Position numbers and translations under genes: made by a program. Positions 1 through 5,318 of a DNA stretch of 5,318 nt are shown here, piece after piece; the stretch's first letter is position 1; every line of letters starts with the position of its first letter. The DNA is from Acidobacteriota bacterium (GTDB lineage: Bacteria > Acidobacteriota > Terriglobia > UBA7540), in NCBI GenBank assembly GCA_021828225.1, contig JAKASH010000283.1:1-5318 (forward strand), in the 5' to 3' direction. Below the pieces are notes generated by a model. It had not been told where the DNA came from and made no database searches. It was given only the letters and a program-made list of their open reading frames with translations.

Positions 1-2082
1 GCAGGTTCGGCCGTAATGCGTGGGGTGAACGTCTCGAACCTCGAATCCGGCGCGTTCACGCGAAAGTCCGCCCGGGCCCAGAGCCGACAGCCGGCGCTTG
101 TGGGTGATTTCCGACAGCGGGTTTGTCTGGTCCATGAATTGAGACAACTGAGAGGAGCCGAAAAATTCCCGGATGGCGGCCATCACCGGTTTTGCATTGA
201 TAAGGTCGTGCGGCATGGCCGTGGACATTTCCTGGTACACGGACATCTTTTCCTTGATGGCCCGCTCCATGCGTACCAGTCCCAGGCGAAACTGGTTTTC
301 GAGCAGTTCGCCGACCGCACGGACACGCCGGTTGCCCAGATGATCGATGTCATCGACCTCGAACTTCCCGCCCGGGTTCTTGGGGAGCTTGAGCAGGTAG
401 CGGATGGTCGTATAAAAGTCCTCCGGATCGAGGGTGCGCTTATCCAAGGGCAGCTGTACAGGCGCGGTTTCAGAATGTTCCGTGGCCAGGGTTCCTTCGC
501 AACCACGTTCAACCTCAGTGCAGACGTTGCCTTCCCGCTTCCGAGCATACATCTTCTCATCGTCAACAACCACGTAGAAGTTGGAAGCAGGGAGGTTCCT
601 GGCATCTTCCAGTTCAAACTGGGTGGCCTTGTCGTCCATGCGAACTTTAAGCTTGCTGTAAAAGCCCAGTTTGATGTTGAACTTCAGGCGTCCCACTCTG
701 GAAAAATCATACTTGCGAGGGTCGAAGAACATTCCTGTAAAGAGGGCCGTAGCAGTGTCAAGGGTTGGAGGATCGCCCGGCCGTAACTTCCGGTACATCT
801 CAATCAAGGCTTCCTGGACTGACTTTATGGAGTCGCGGTGAAGCGTGTGACTAATAACAGGCCCGATGTCATCGCGCTCAGGGAAGAAGATTGAGATCTC
901 CTCAATTCCGGCGTCGATAACGGAATTCATGACTGACGGAGTGATCTCGTTGTTGGCCTCCAGCAGGACTTCGCCGGTTGAAGGGTCAATAATGTCATCG
1001 GCAGCGTGAGCCCCTTCCAGGTCGTGCTGGCCGATTTCCACCTGGGTGATATGAGACTTTTGGATTTCCCTGAACACGGAAGACGTGATCCGCTTTCCGG
1101 AGGCTACGATGGTCTCGTGGGAACGCGGGTGCTCGATGCTCTTCGAAAGCCGCATACCCAGCAGTCCCTCCGAGACCTTCCAGTAGAGCTTGCGGTCTTT
1201 CAGGCTAATGCTTTCAATCTGATAGAAAGCTTTGATGATTTCAGCGTTGTTTTTCAGGCCCAACGCGCGCAGGAAGATGGTCCCAAGGATCTTTCGCTTT
1301 CGATCGATGCGCACATAGAGCGTGTTCTTGGTGTCGTATTCAAACTCCACCCAGGAGCCGCGGTAAGGGATCAGTTTACCCAGGAAATAAGTCTTTGAAG
1401 CGTTCGACTCAAAGAAGACACCCGGCGAGCGGTGGAGCTGGCTGACGATGACTCGCTCAGTCCCGTTGATGATAAAGGTCCCGTTATCCGTCATTAACGG
1501 GATTTCGCCAAAATAGACTTCCTGTTCCTTGATGTCGAGAATATTGCGGGGGCCGGACTCGCTTTCTTTGTCGTAAAGGGTCAGCCGGATGGTGACTTTG
1601 AGCGGGGCGGCGAAAGTCATGCCGCGTTCCTGGCATTCGGTGACGTCATACTTGAGCTGCAGCGTAACAGGGTCGCCGCACTTATGACAAAAATCCACTT
1701 CGTTCTTGTTGAACGTTCCGCATTTCTGGCACAGCACCTCGCCGGCCTTGAAAGGATCTGTTACCACCGTGTAGCCGCACTGTTTGCAAGTACGGCGCAG
1801 GTGATGCAGGCCACGAAGGCTTCCGCACTTGCACTCCCAGTCGCCGATTGAATAGTCGACAAAGTCGAGTTGAGCGACACCGCGGAAGTCGGTAATGGGG
1901 AATACGGAATTGAAGACTGCTTGCAGTCCGAAATCCTCACGCTCGGAAGGAAGGGCATTCATTTGTAGGAAGCGGTCATAAGAGCGTTTCTGTACTTCGA
2001 TTAGATTGGGAATCTGGATGACGGACGGAATCTTCGAAAAATCAATCCGACGCGGCAGAAGGCCGTTAACGCCGTTTGGCAT
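1..2082 (-). CDS. rpoB: RNA polymerase beta subunit RpoB, N-terminal half (cut by window edge)
   Basis: This is the beta subunit of core RNA polymerase, forming one side of the active-site cleft. The first 694 codons are present, reading to the window edge without a stop; the rest, including most of the catalytic part, lies outside. The ATG at 2082 has AAGGAG eight bases upstream. Conserved blocks are SVFPITDF near residue 65, [20 protein letters not shown] (192-211) followed by [12 protein letters not shown] (to 225), GRLKFN (464-469), [18 protein letters not shown] (575-592), and the rifampicin-binding region from residue 642. Two stretches are absent from E. coli RpoB: an eight-cysteine module (84-135, about 61 extra residues between Tyr77 and Cys150) and about 71 extra residues between 470 and 575. 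Together they account for the +135 offset from E. coli numbering at the rifampicin region. The reading frame is clean through both, so they are genuine insertions. Confidence 0.97.
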   Translation of the reverse strand, partial: MPNGVNGLLPRRIDFSKIPSVIQIPNLIEVQKRSYDRFLQMNALPSEREDFGLQAVFNSVFPITDFRGVAQLDFVDYSIGDWECKCGSLRGLHHLRRTCKQCGYTVVTDPFKAGEVLCQKCGTFNKNEVDFCHKCGDPVTLQLKYDVTECQERGMTFAAPLKVTIRLTLYDKESESGPRNILDIKEQEVYFGEIPLMTDNGTFIINGTERVIVSQLHRSPGVFFESNASKTYFLGKLIPYRGSWVEFEYDTKNTLYVRIDRKRKILGTIFLRALGLKNNAEIIKAFYQIESISLKDRKLYWKVSEGLLGMRLSKSIEHPRSHETIVASGKRITSSVFREIQKSHITQVEIGQHDLEGAHAADDIIDPSTGEVLLEANNEITPSVMNSVIDAGIEEISIFFPERDDIGPVISHTLHRDSIKSVQEALIEMYRKLRPGDPPTLDTATALFTGMFFDPRKYDFSRVGRLKFNIKLGFYSKLKVRMDDKATQFELEDARNLPASNFYVVVDDEKMYARKREGNVCTEVERGCEGTLATEHSETAPVQLPLDKRTLDPEDFYTTIRYLLKLPKNPGGKFEVDDIDHLGNRRVRAVGELLENQFRLGLVRMERAIKEKMSVYQEMSTAMPHDLINAKPVMAAIREFFGSSQLSQFMDQTNPLSEITHKRRLSALGPGGLSRERAGFEVRDVHPTHYGRTC
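64..159 (-). other. Rifampicin-binding cluster I region of RpoB
   Basis: RpoB residues 642-673 correspond to E. coli 507-538. The residues whose substitution gives rifampicin resistance elsewhere are all in their sensitive state: the equivalents of Q513, D516, H526, S531 and L533. The only differences from E. coli here are Thr at the N518 equivalent and Leu at the I530 equivalent, both seen in other bacteria. The target therefore looks rifampicin-sensitive. Confidence 0.85.
445..666 (-). other. Second lineage-specific insertion within RpoB
   Basis: RpoB residues about 473-546 lie between the conserved GRLKFN and [11 protein letters not shown] segments, followed by [13 protein letters not shown]. 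coli has 35 residues between the equivalent Asn and Val, while this protein has 106. The inserted part contains [20 protein letters not shown] and then a charged stretch with two cysteines (about 521 and 528), ending in a Pro/Thr-rich linker. I recognise no domain in it. Confidence 0.7.
1675..1833 (-). other. Eight-cysteine zinc-ribbon-like insertion within RpoB
   Basis: Residues 84-136 of RpoB hold four cysteine pairs: C84/C86, C99/C102, C118/C121 and C132/C135, each followed by Gly. There are also two histidines at 93-94. The spacing C-x-C-x12-C-x2-C and C-x2-C-x10-C-x2-C is what two four-cysteine zinc-binding knuckle pairs would look like. The module sits where E. coli RpoB has only a short turn (around E. 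coli residues 76-80), between VDYSIG and [11 protein letters not shown]. Zinc binding is inferred from spacing only. I recall similar sequence in acidobacterial RpoB but could not confirm it. Confidence 0.75.
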
Positions 2083-2090
2083 TCGTTATG

Positions 2091-2096
2091 CTCCTT
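2091..2096 (-). promoter_or_regulatory. Ribosome binding site of rpoB
   Basis: AAGGAG lies eight bases before the ATG at 2082 and fixes that start. The conserved RpoB N-terminus ([16 protein letters not shown]) begins about 25 residues further on, as expected. Confidence 0.8.
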
Positions 2097-2166
2097 ACTT
2101 GGTTTTAAAGGGCTACGGATCAATGGAGACACATGCACTCTTTTAATGTGATGCACGGGAGGGGCT

Positions 2167-2207
2167 GAGGGATGCCTCGACCCTTCCGGGCACAATTCGA
2201 CACCCTC
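2167..2207 (-). other. GNRA-capped hairpin in the rplL-rpoB spacer
   Basis: In the transcript, GAGGG pairs with CCCUC, UCGA with UCGA, and CCC with GGG closing a GGAA tetraloop of the GNRA type. An internal loop and a 6-base bulge interrupt the stem (12 pairs in 41 bases). It lies about 85 bases before the rpoB start. It could be an RNase III type processing site or a leader structure; neither can be proven from one sequence. Confidence 0.4.
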
Positions 2208-2305
2208 GCCATGATTCTTTTGAATTGAGAACTTTCTATTGCCAGTACCAGTCCTCCGGGTTTTTGAGCTTGAAAACACCGATGACCGGTTTCTACTCAG
2301 CACGT

Positions 2306-2324
2306 TCCCTCTAGCCGGGAGGGA
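2306..2324 (-). other. Hairpin directly after the rplL stop codon
   Basis: UCCCUC pairs with GAGGGA around a 7-base loop, beginning at the first base after the rplL TAG. No U-run follows, so it does not look like a complete intrinsic terminator. It could be a partial attenuator, a pause site or a 3' stability element. E. coli has an attenuator and an RNase III site in the same intergenic region, which makes a functional structure here plausible. Confidence 0.45.
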
Positions 2325-2708
2325 CTATTTCACTTCGACAGTGGCTCCTGCATCGGTAAACTTTTTCTTAATGCTTTCCGCTTCTTCCTTGTTGACGCCT
2401 TCTTTGATCGGCTTGGGGGCGCCGTCGACCAAATCCTTGGCTTCCTTAAGACCGAGGCTCGTTACTTCGCGGACCGCCTTGATGACGTTGATCTTGTTCG
2501 CGCCAACGCTGGTAAGAATCACGTTGAATTCGGTCTTTTCTTCTGCCGGAGCAGCGGCGGCGCCAGCCCCAGCCCCAGCCACAATCACGGGTGCGGCAGC
2601 GGCAGCAGAGACTCCCAGCGTTTCTTCCAGCTTTTTCACCAACTCTGAGGCCTCAAGCAGCGTCAGGCCTTTGATTTCTTCGACAATCTTGTCAATTGCG
2701 TCGGACAT
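2325..2708 (-). CDS. rplL: 50S ribosomal protein L7/L12
   Basis: L7/L12 is the multicopy stalk protein that recruits and stimulates the translational GTPases (EF-Tu, EF-G, IF2, RF3). The 127 residues show three parts: a helical N-terminal dimerisation domain (1-33), an Ala/Gly/Pro-rich hinge (about 34-56), and a C-terminal factor-binding domain (57-127). The last contains the conserved [19 protein letters not shown] and [20 protein letters not shown] segments. The hinge codons include a perfect 6-base tandem repeat (2563-2580). The ATG at 2708 is preceded by a strong AGGAGGAG about 10 bases upstream, giving rplL its own efficient initiation as expected for a protein made in several copies per L10. 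Hairpins stand both before and after the gene. Confidence 0.97.
   Translation of the reverse strand: MSDAIDKIVEEIKGLTLLEASELVKKLEETLGVSAAAAAPVIVAGAGAGAAAAPAEEKTEFNVILTSVGANKINVIKAVREVTSLGLKEAKDLVDGAPKPIKEGVNKEEAESIKKKFTDAGATVEVK
2563..2580 (-). repeat. In-frame 6-base tandem repeat in the L12 hinge
   Basis: Three perfect copies of CCAGCC (plus strand) encode alternating Ala-Gly codons in the L12 hinge. Gain or loss of a unit would lengthen or shorten the hinge by two residues without breaking the frame. Confidence 0.7.
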
Positions 2709-2747
2709 CGTATCGTTTCTCCTCCTGAAATATCCTGGCTTGGCCTT

Positions 2748-2783
2748 GATTCGGCGAAAGGGAAGCCCTTTGGCCAGCGAATC
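2748..2783 (-). other. Bipartite hairpin between rplJ and rplL
   Basis: In the transcript, GAUUCG (its G is the last base of the rplJ stop) pairs with CGAAUC. After an internal loop of 6 and 3 bases, AAAGGG pairs with CCCUUU around a CUU triloop. That is 12 perfect pairs in 36 bases. No U-run follows, so it is not an intrinsic terminator. Its place between L10 and L12 suggests an mRNA-stability or processing element, or a block to readthrough coupling. A competing pairing (UGGCC at 2772-2776 with GGCCA at 2741-2745) exists. Confidence 0.55.
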
Positions 2784-3319
2784 TAGTTGCCGCCAGATGC
2801 CTTGAACTTATTTTCCTTCACTCCCTGTTGAATCACGCGAGCCAGGTTGCGAGCAACACCCGAGATTGTGACTGCAAGTTGTTGTCCCGGAGACTTCATC
2901 ACAAAAAGCGCCTTGGCGAACAGGTCTTCGCGGGATGGAAGGGATGCAATCGATTCCATCTCGGCCATCGATACAACTCGCCCCTCCACCATCCCCGTCT
3001 TGAAGACGAGAGCCGCGTTCTCTTTTGCATAGTTTACCAGGACTTTAGCCAAGGCCACGGGGTCGGTCGCAGTATAGGCGATGGAGGTGGTCCCGCGCAG
3101 CTTCTGAGCCACGGGTTCGGATTCGGTGCCGCTGGCAGCCCGCTCGATCAGGCTGTTTTTCACCACCTCGTACCGGGCGCCGGTCTGAGAGATCTGCCGG
3201 CGAAGCTCCGTATCCTGTGCAACCGTCAAACCTTCAAATCCGGAAAGGATGACAGTACGGGCCTTTTTGAGGTCTTCGTGAAGGTCTTTCGCCTTCTGAT
3301 GTTTTTCTTCCCTCTTCAT
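2783..3319 (-). CDS. rplJ: 50S ribosomal protein L10
   Basis: L10 anchors the L12 dimers to the ribosome, forming the stalk that recruits translation factors. The protein has 178 residues against 165 in E. coli. The rRNA-binding N-terminal domain covers about residues 1-130, with the conserved [12 protein letters not shown] at 50-61 (E. coli has a closely similar VVRNTL segment). The long C-terminal helix that L12 dimers grip follows at about 132-168 ([20 protein letters not shown] and onward). Helix length sets how many L12 dimers bind; this one is long enough for more than one, but the number cannot be read from sequence alone. The ATG at 3319 has GAGG seven bases upstream. The stop codon leads straight into a hairpin that separates it from rplL. 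Confidence 0.96.
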   Translation of the reverse strand: MKREEKHQKAKDLHEDLKKARTVILSGFEGLTVAQDTELRRQISQTGARYEVVKNSLIERAASGTESEPVAQKLRGTTSIAYTATDPVALAKVLVNYAKENAALVFKTGMVEGRVVSMAEMESIASLPSREDLFAKALFVMKSPGQQLAVTISGVARNLARVIQQGVKENKFKASGGN

Positions 3320-3350
3320 TGCACTTCCTCTTAACGAAGTTTAAAGCCTG

Positions 3351-4037
3351 CTAGACGGCATCCACAGAAGCCAGTTCTACAGGAACGCCGGGGCCCATTG
3401 TCGATGAAATGACGATGTTGCGGACATAACGGCCCTTCGCTGACGCTGGCTTCGCCCTGATAACGCTGGAGATCAGGGCTTTCGCGTTGTCGGTAAGCTT
3501 CTCGGCGTCGAATGAAACCTTCCCGACAGCGCAGTGGATGATGCCGGTCTTATCAACGCGAAATTCCACTTTGCCGGCCTTGAGTTCGGTAACCGCTCGC
3601 GCCACGTCCAGGGTAACAGTGCCCGTTTTGGGGTTGGGCATCAGCCCGCGGGGACCTAGAACTTTACCCAGCCTGCCCACGGATTTCATCATGTCGGGCG
3701 TTGCGACGACCGCATCAAATTCCATCCAGCCGCCCTGGATTTTCTGAACGAGGTCTTCCGCTCCAACCTCGTCGGCGCCGGCTTCACGCGCTTCGCGGAC
3801 CTTTTCGCCGGAGGCGATGACGATCACCCGGGTAGTCTTGCCGAGTCCGTGCGGCAGAACCACGGTTCCGCGCACCATCTGGTCGGCGTGTTTCGGATCG
3901 ACTCCCAGGCGTATCGACACTTCGACTGACTCGTCAAACTTGGCGAATGCCGCCTTCTTAACCAGCGGCAAAGCTTCTGGAAGTGCATAGGCGGGCTTGT
4001 CAACCATCTTCTTACTGGATTCGTATTTTTTCCCCAC
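3351..4037 (-). CDS. rplA: 50S ribosomal protein L1
   Basis: L1 binds helices 76-78 of 23S rRNA, forms the mobile L1 stalk that handles E-site tRNA, and in many bacteria represses its own operon. The GTG at 4037 is chosen because a perfect AAGGAGG lies 8 bases upstream, and because the 228-residue product then starts at the usual place (family about 230; [10 protein letters not shown]...). The frame stays open a further 73 codons upstream to 4256, but that extension overlaps rplK and has no L1-like sequence. Domain I motif [20 protein letters not shown] is at residues 34-53. The L1 signature ([20 protein letters not shown]) is at about 121-140, and [10 protein letters not shown] is near the C-terminus at 212-221. 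The gap to rplK is 46 bases and to rplJ 31 bases. Confidence 0.96.
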   Translation of the reverse strand: MGKKYESSKKMVDKPAYALPEALPLVKKAAFAKFDESVEVSIRLGVDPKHADQMVRGTVVLPHGLGKTTRVIVIASGEKVREAREAGADEVGAEDLVQKIQGGWMEFDAVVATPDMMKSVGRLGKVLGPRGLMPNPKTGTVTLDVARAVTELKAGKVEFRVDKTGIIHCAVGKVSFDAEKLTDNAKALISSVIRAKPASAKGRYVRNIVISSTMGPGVPVELASVDAV

Positions 4038-4045
4038 CCTTTTGT

Positions 4046-4052
4046 CCTCCTT
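4046..4052 (-). promoter_or_regulatory. Ribosome binding site deciding the rplA GTG start
   Basis: A perfect AAGGAGG lies eight bases before GTG at 4037. It rules against the longer frame that opens at 4256 inside rplK and against the later ATG (MVDKPAY) that lacks a site. Confidence 0.85.
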
Positions 4053-4083
4053 GGTTGCTACTAAGCTCTTGTCGCCATTACCT

Positions 4084-4515
4084 TTAGGCAACGATTTCCA
4101 GACCCATGCTTCGGGCCGTCCCCTTGACAGTGGCGATGGCAGCCGCGAGGTCGCGCGCATTAAGGTCAGGCTGCTTTTGCTTGGCAATCTCTTCAACCTG
4201 CTTTTCGGTAACGGTTCCCACTTTGGTCTTGTTCGGCTCTCCTGAACCCTTGGCAATGCCAGCCGCGCGCTTCAAGAGAATCGAAGCGGGAGGGGTCTTT
4301 GTCACAAAGCTGAAGGTCCGGTCCTGATAAACGGTGAGCAAAACGGGGATGATAAGTCCTTCCTGATCTTTTCCCGAGGTTTTGGCGTTAAAGGCCTTAC
4401 AAAACTCCATGATATTGACGCCATGCTGGCCCAGTGCCGGGCCGACAGGCGGGGCGGGAGTCGCCTTCCCTGCAGCGATTTGCAACTTCACCAATGCTAT
4501 GACTTTTTTTGCCAT
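4084..4515 (-). CDS. rplK: 50S ribosomal protein L11
   Basis: L11 binds the GTPase-associated centre of 23S rRNA at the base of the L12 stalk, and in bacteria that have RelA it is needed to sense uncharged tRNA. The 143 residues match the family length (142 in E. coli). The N-terminal domain carries the proline-rich [13 protein letters not shown] segment (residues 22-34), where thiostrepton-resistance changes map in other species; the prolines are present. The C-terminal RNA-binding domain (about 73-143) ends in the conserved [11 protein letters not shown]. The ATG at 4515 lies 5 bases past the nusG stop. Its ribosome binding site, AAGG at 4526-4529, sits inside the last nusG codons with a spacing of 10, so translation is probably coupled to nusG. 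Confidence 0.97.
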   Translation of the reverse strand: MAKKVIALVKLQIAAGKATPAPPVGPALGQHGVNIMEFCKAFNAKTSGKDQEGLIIPVLLTVYQDRTFSFVTKTPPASILLKRAAGIAKGSGEPNKTKVGTVTEKQVEEIAKQKQPDLNARDLAAAIATVKGTARSMGLEIVA

Positions 4516-4520
4516 GGGCT

Positions 4521-5066
4521 TTATACCTTCTCGACTTGATAGAAATCCAGTTCTACTGGGGTGGCTCGACCGAAGATGGTCACCATTACACGCAGCGTCG
4601 AGCGGTCAGCGTTGATTTCTTCCACGGAGCCTGTGAAGTCCTTAAAGGGCCCGTCGGTAATCTTGATACTTTCGCCTCTTTCGAACTCGAGCTTCGGCTT
4701 GGGATTTTCAGCCGCCACCTCGACCTTATGCACAATCCGGTCAACTTCTTCCAGTGTCAACGGGCTAGGTGTAGCACCTGAGCCAACGAACCCAGTCACT
4801 CGTGGCGTTGACCGTACTACGTGCCAAGTTTCATCGTTCATTGCCATTTCAACCAGCACATAGCCGGGATAAAAGAGCTTCGGGGTCACCACTTTCTTGC
4901 CTTGCTTGATCTCGATCACGTCTTCGGTCGGCACCATAATCTCGCCAAATTTGTCGGAGAGGTTCTCGGCAACAATTCGGCTCTTCAGCGATTCCGCCAC
5001 TTTCTTCTCGAACCCGGAATACGTGTGGATAATGTACCAGTTCTTTTCCATATCAAGGATTTTCAA
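4521..5066 (-). CDS. nusG: Transcription termination/antitermination protein NusG
   Basis: NusG binds the RNA polymerase clamp through its NGN domain and links polymerase to Rho or to ribosomal protein S10 through its KOW domain. The NGN domain spans about residues 9-115 ([12 protein letters not shown] at 9-20, PGYVLVEM at 67-74), and KOW about 128-165, followed by the family C-terminus [17 protein letters not shown]. At 181 residues it matches the E. coli length. The start is a choice. The TTG at 5066 has AGGA eight bases upstream, overlapping the secE stop. The in-frame ATG at 5051 (176 residues) has no ribosome binding site close to it. The first five residues (MKILD) fall outside the conserved domain, so function does not discriminate. 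I favour TTG. The gap to secE is 10 bases and to rplK 5 bases, which suggests translational coupling. Confidence 0.95.
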   Translation of the reverse strand: MKILDMEKNWYIIHTYSGFEKKVAESLKSRIVAENLSDKFGEIMVPTEDVIEIKQGKKVVTPKLFYPGYVLVEMAMNDETWHVVRSTPRVTGFVGSGATPSPLTLEEVDRIVHKVEVAAENPKPKLEFERGESIKITDGPFKDFTGSVEEINADRSTLRVMVTIFGRATPVELDFYQVEKV

Positions 5067-5074
5067 TGGCTGAT

Positions 5075-5078
5075 TCCT
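5075..5078 (-). promoter_or_regulatory. Ribosome binding site for the nusG TTG start
   Basis: AGGA overlaps the secE stop codon (TAG, 5077-5079) and lies eight bases before TTG at 5066. The later ATG at 5051 would be 23 bases from it. The overlap suggests that termination on secE feeds initiation on nusG. Confidence 0.6.
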
Positions 5079-5307
5079 ATAAGGACTTCCCCCAGTTCAG
5101 GATAAAGGAAATAAGGCGAGAGAAAGCCTGGTCGCAAAGCATGAAGTAAAACCCGAACAGAAAGGTCGTAATGATCACCATTACGGTCGTGCTGTAAACC
5201 TCCTGTTTACCAGGCCATGTCACGCGCTTCATTTCCGCGCGCACGTCACTGATGTACCCGCGTATTCTCTCAAACAGATCTCGGTTGATTGCTATTTCGC
5301 CAGCCAT
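5077..5307 (-). CDS. secE: Preprotein translocase subunit SecE
   Basis: SecE is the small essential subunit of the SecYEG channel in the inner membrane; it clamps and stabilises SecY. The 76-residue protein has a predicted amphipathic N-terminal helix (about residues 10-28), then the SecE signature EMKRVTWPGKQE (residues 25-36, with the conserved Trp-Pro at 31-32), then one hydrophobic membrane segment at about residues 40-58. This is the short single-span form usual outside enterobacteria, whose SecE has three spans. The ATG at 5307 is preceded by AAAGGA five bases upstream. It lies directly before nusG, the near-universal arrangement. A tRNA-Trp gene is often found upstream of secE, but only 11 bases remain in the window there. 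The identification rests on the motif plus synteny and is secure. Confidence 0.95.
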   Translation of the reverse strand: MAGEIAINRDLFERIRGYISDVRAEMKRVTWPGKQEVYSTTVMVIITTFLFGFYFMLCDQAFSRLISFILNWGKSL

Positions 5308-5318
5308 CTCATTCCTTT

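Larger units (their letters stand above)
2083..2324 (-). promoter_or_regulatory. rplL-rpoB intergenic region
   Basis: This 242-base gap is by far the longest in the cluster. It contains the two hairpins listed separately, a short direct repeat of GTGCAT (near 2132 and 2150) and the rpoB ribosome binding site. I looked for -35/-10 pairs on the minus strand and found none convincing. In other bacteria this spacer lowers rpoBC expression relative to the ribosomal proteins by attenuation and RNA processing. The same role is inferred here from position and structure only. Confidence 0.4.

Noticed and set aside
16..786. Plus-strand open frame of 256 codons opposite rpoB
   Set aside because: It is fully antisense to conserved RpoB sequence, resembles no family, and owes its length to codon bias of the real gene.
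2260..2287. Weak stem ACCG/CGGT followed by GTTTT on the transcript, a possible attenuator
   Set aside because: A four-pair stem with an interrupted four-U run is too weak to call a terminator.
2001..2303. Minus-strand 100-codon frame across the rplL-rpoB spacer starting at GTG
   Set aside because: It has a GAGGGA just 3 bases upstream, but it overlaps the rpoB start in another frame, resembles nothing known and has a composition typical of noncoding sequence.
2239..2805. Plus-strand open frame of 188 codons opposite rplL
   Set aside because: It is antisense to rplL and both flanking gaps; the Ala/Ser/Pro-rich middle is the reverse of the L12 hinge.
2828..3334. Plus-strand open frame of 168 codons opposite rplJ
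   Set aside because: It is antisense to the L10 gene, with no recognisable protein features.
4061..4078. Five-codon mini-ORF (MATRA) between rplK and rplA
   Set aside because: The only upstream purine run is 2 bases from the ATG, and so short a frame occurs by chance; nothing suggests a leader peptide.
4038..4256. 73-codon N-terminal extension of rplA
   Set aside because: It overlaps rplK in another frame, has no L1 similarity, and the GTG at 4037 has a perfect ribosome binding site at the expected protein start.

Overview
The window carries one gene block, read entirely on the minus strand: secE, nusG, rplK, rplA, rplJ, rplL and the first half of rpoB. This is the classical bacterial secE-nusG / L11 / L10 / RNA polymerase beta cluster, in the standard order. 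All seven genes are intact except rpoB, which runs off the left edge after 694 codons. No RNA gene, mobile element, CRISPR array or prophage trace was seen.

The organism is a bacterium of moderate to fairly high GC. RpoB points to the Acidobacteriota. It has an eight-cysteine insertion near its N-terminus and a second insertion of about 70 residues before the conserved [12 protein letters not shown] motif. From memory, the sequence around the cysteine module resembles acidobacterial RpoB. That placement is an inference and was not tested by a search.

Layout in the direction of transcription (high to low coordinates): secE (5307-5077) encodes the SecE translocase subunit. nusG (5066-4521) encodes the NusG elongation factor, probably from a TTG start whose ribosome binding site overlaps the secE stop. 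rplK (4515-4084) and rplA (4037-3351) encode L11 and L1; rplA starts at a GTG behind a perfect AAGGAGG. rplJ (3319-2783) and rplL (2708-2325) encode L10 and L7/L12, the two parts of the ribosomal stalk. rpoB (2082 to the left edge) encodes the RNA polymerase beta subunit. Gaps are 5 to 74 bases except rplL-rpoB, which is 242 bases. No sigma70-like promoter was convincing inside the window, so the operon promoter is presumably upstream of secE, outside it.

The genes supply transcription (NusG, RpoB), translation (L11, L1, L10, L12) and secretion (SecE). The least ordinary features are RNA-level structures and the RpoB insertions: a 12-bp bipartite hairpin beginning at the rplJ stop, a 6-bp hairpin abutting the rplL stop, and a longer GNRA-capped hairpin between rplL and rpoB. 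These could set the high L12:L10 ratio and the drop in expression before rpoB. I found no evidence of a new biological system; this is a conserved housekeeping region with a few lineage-specific details.
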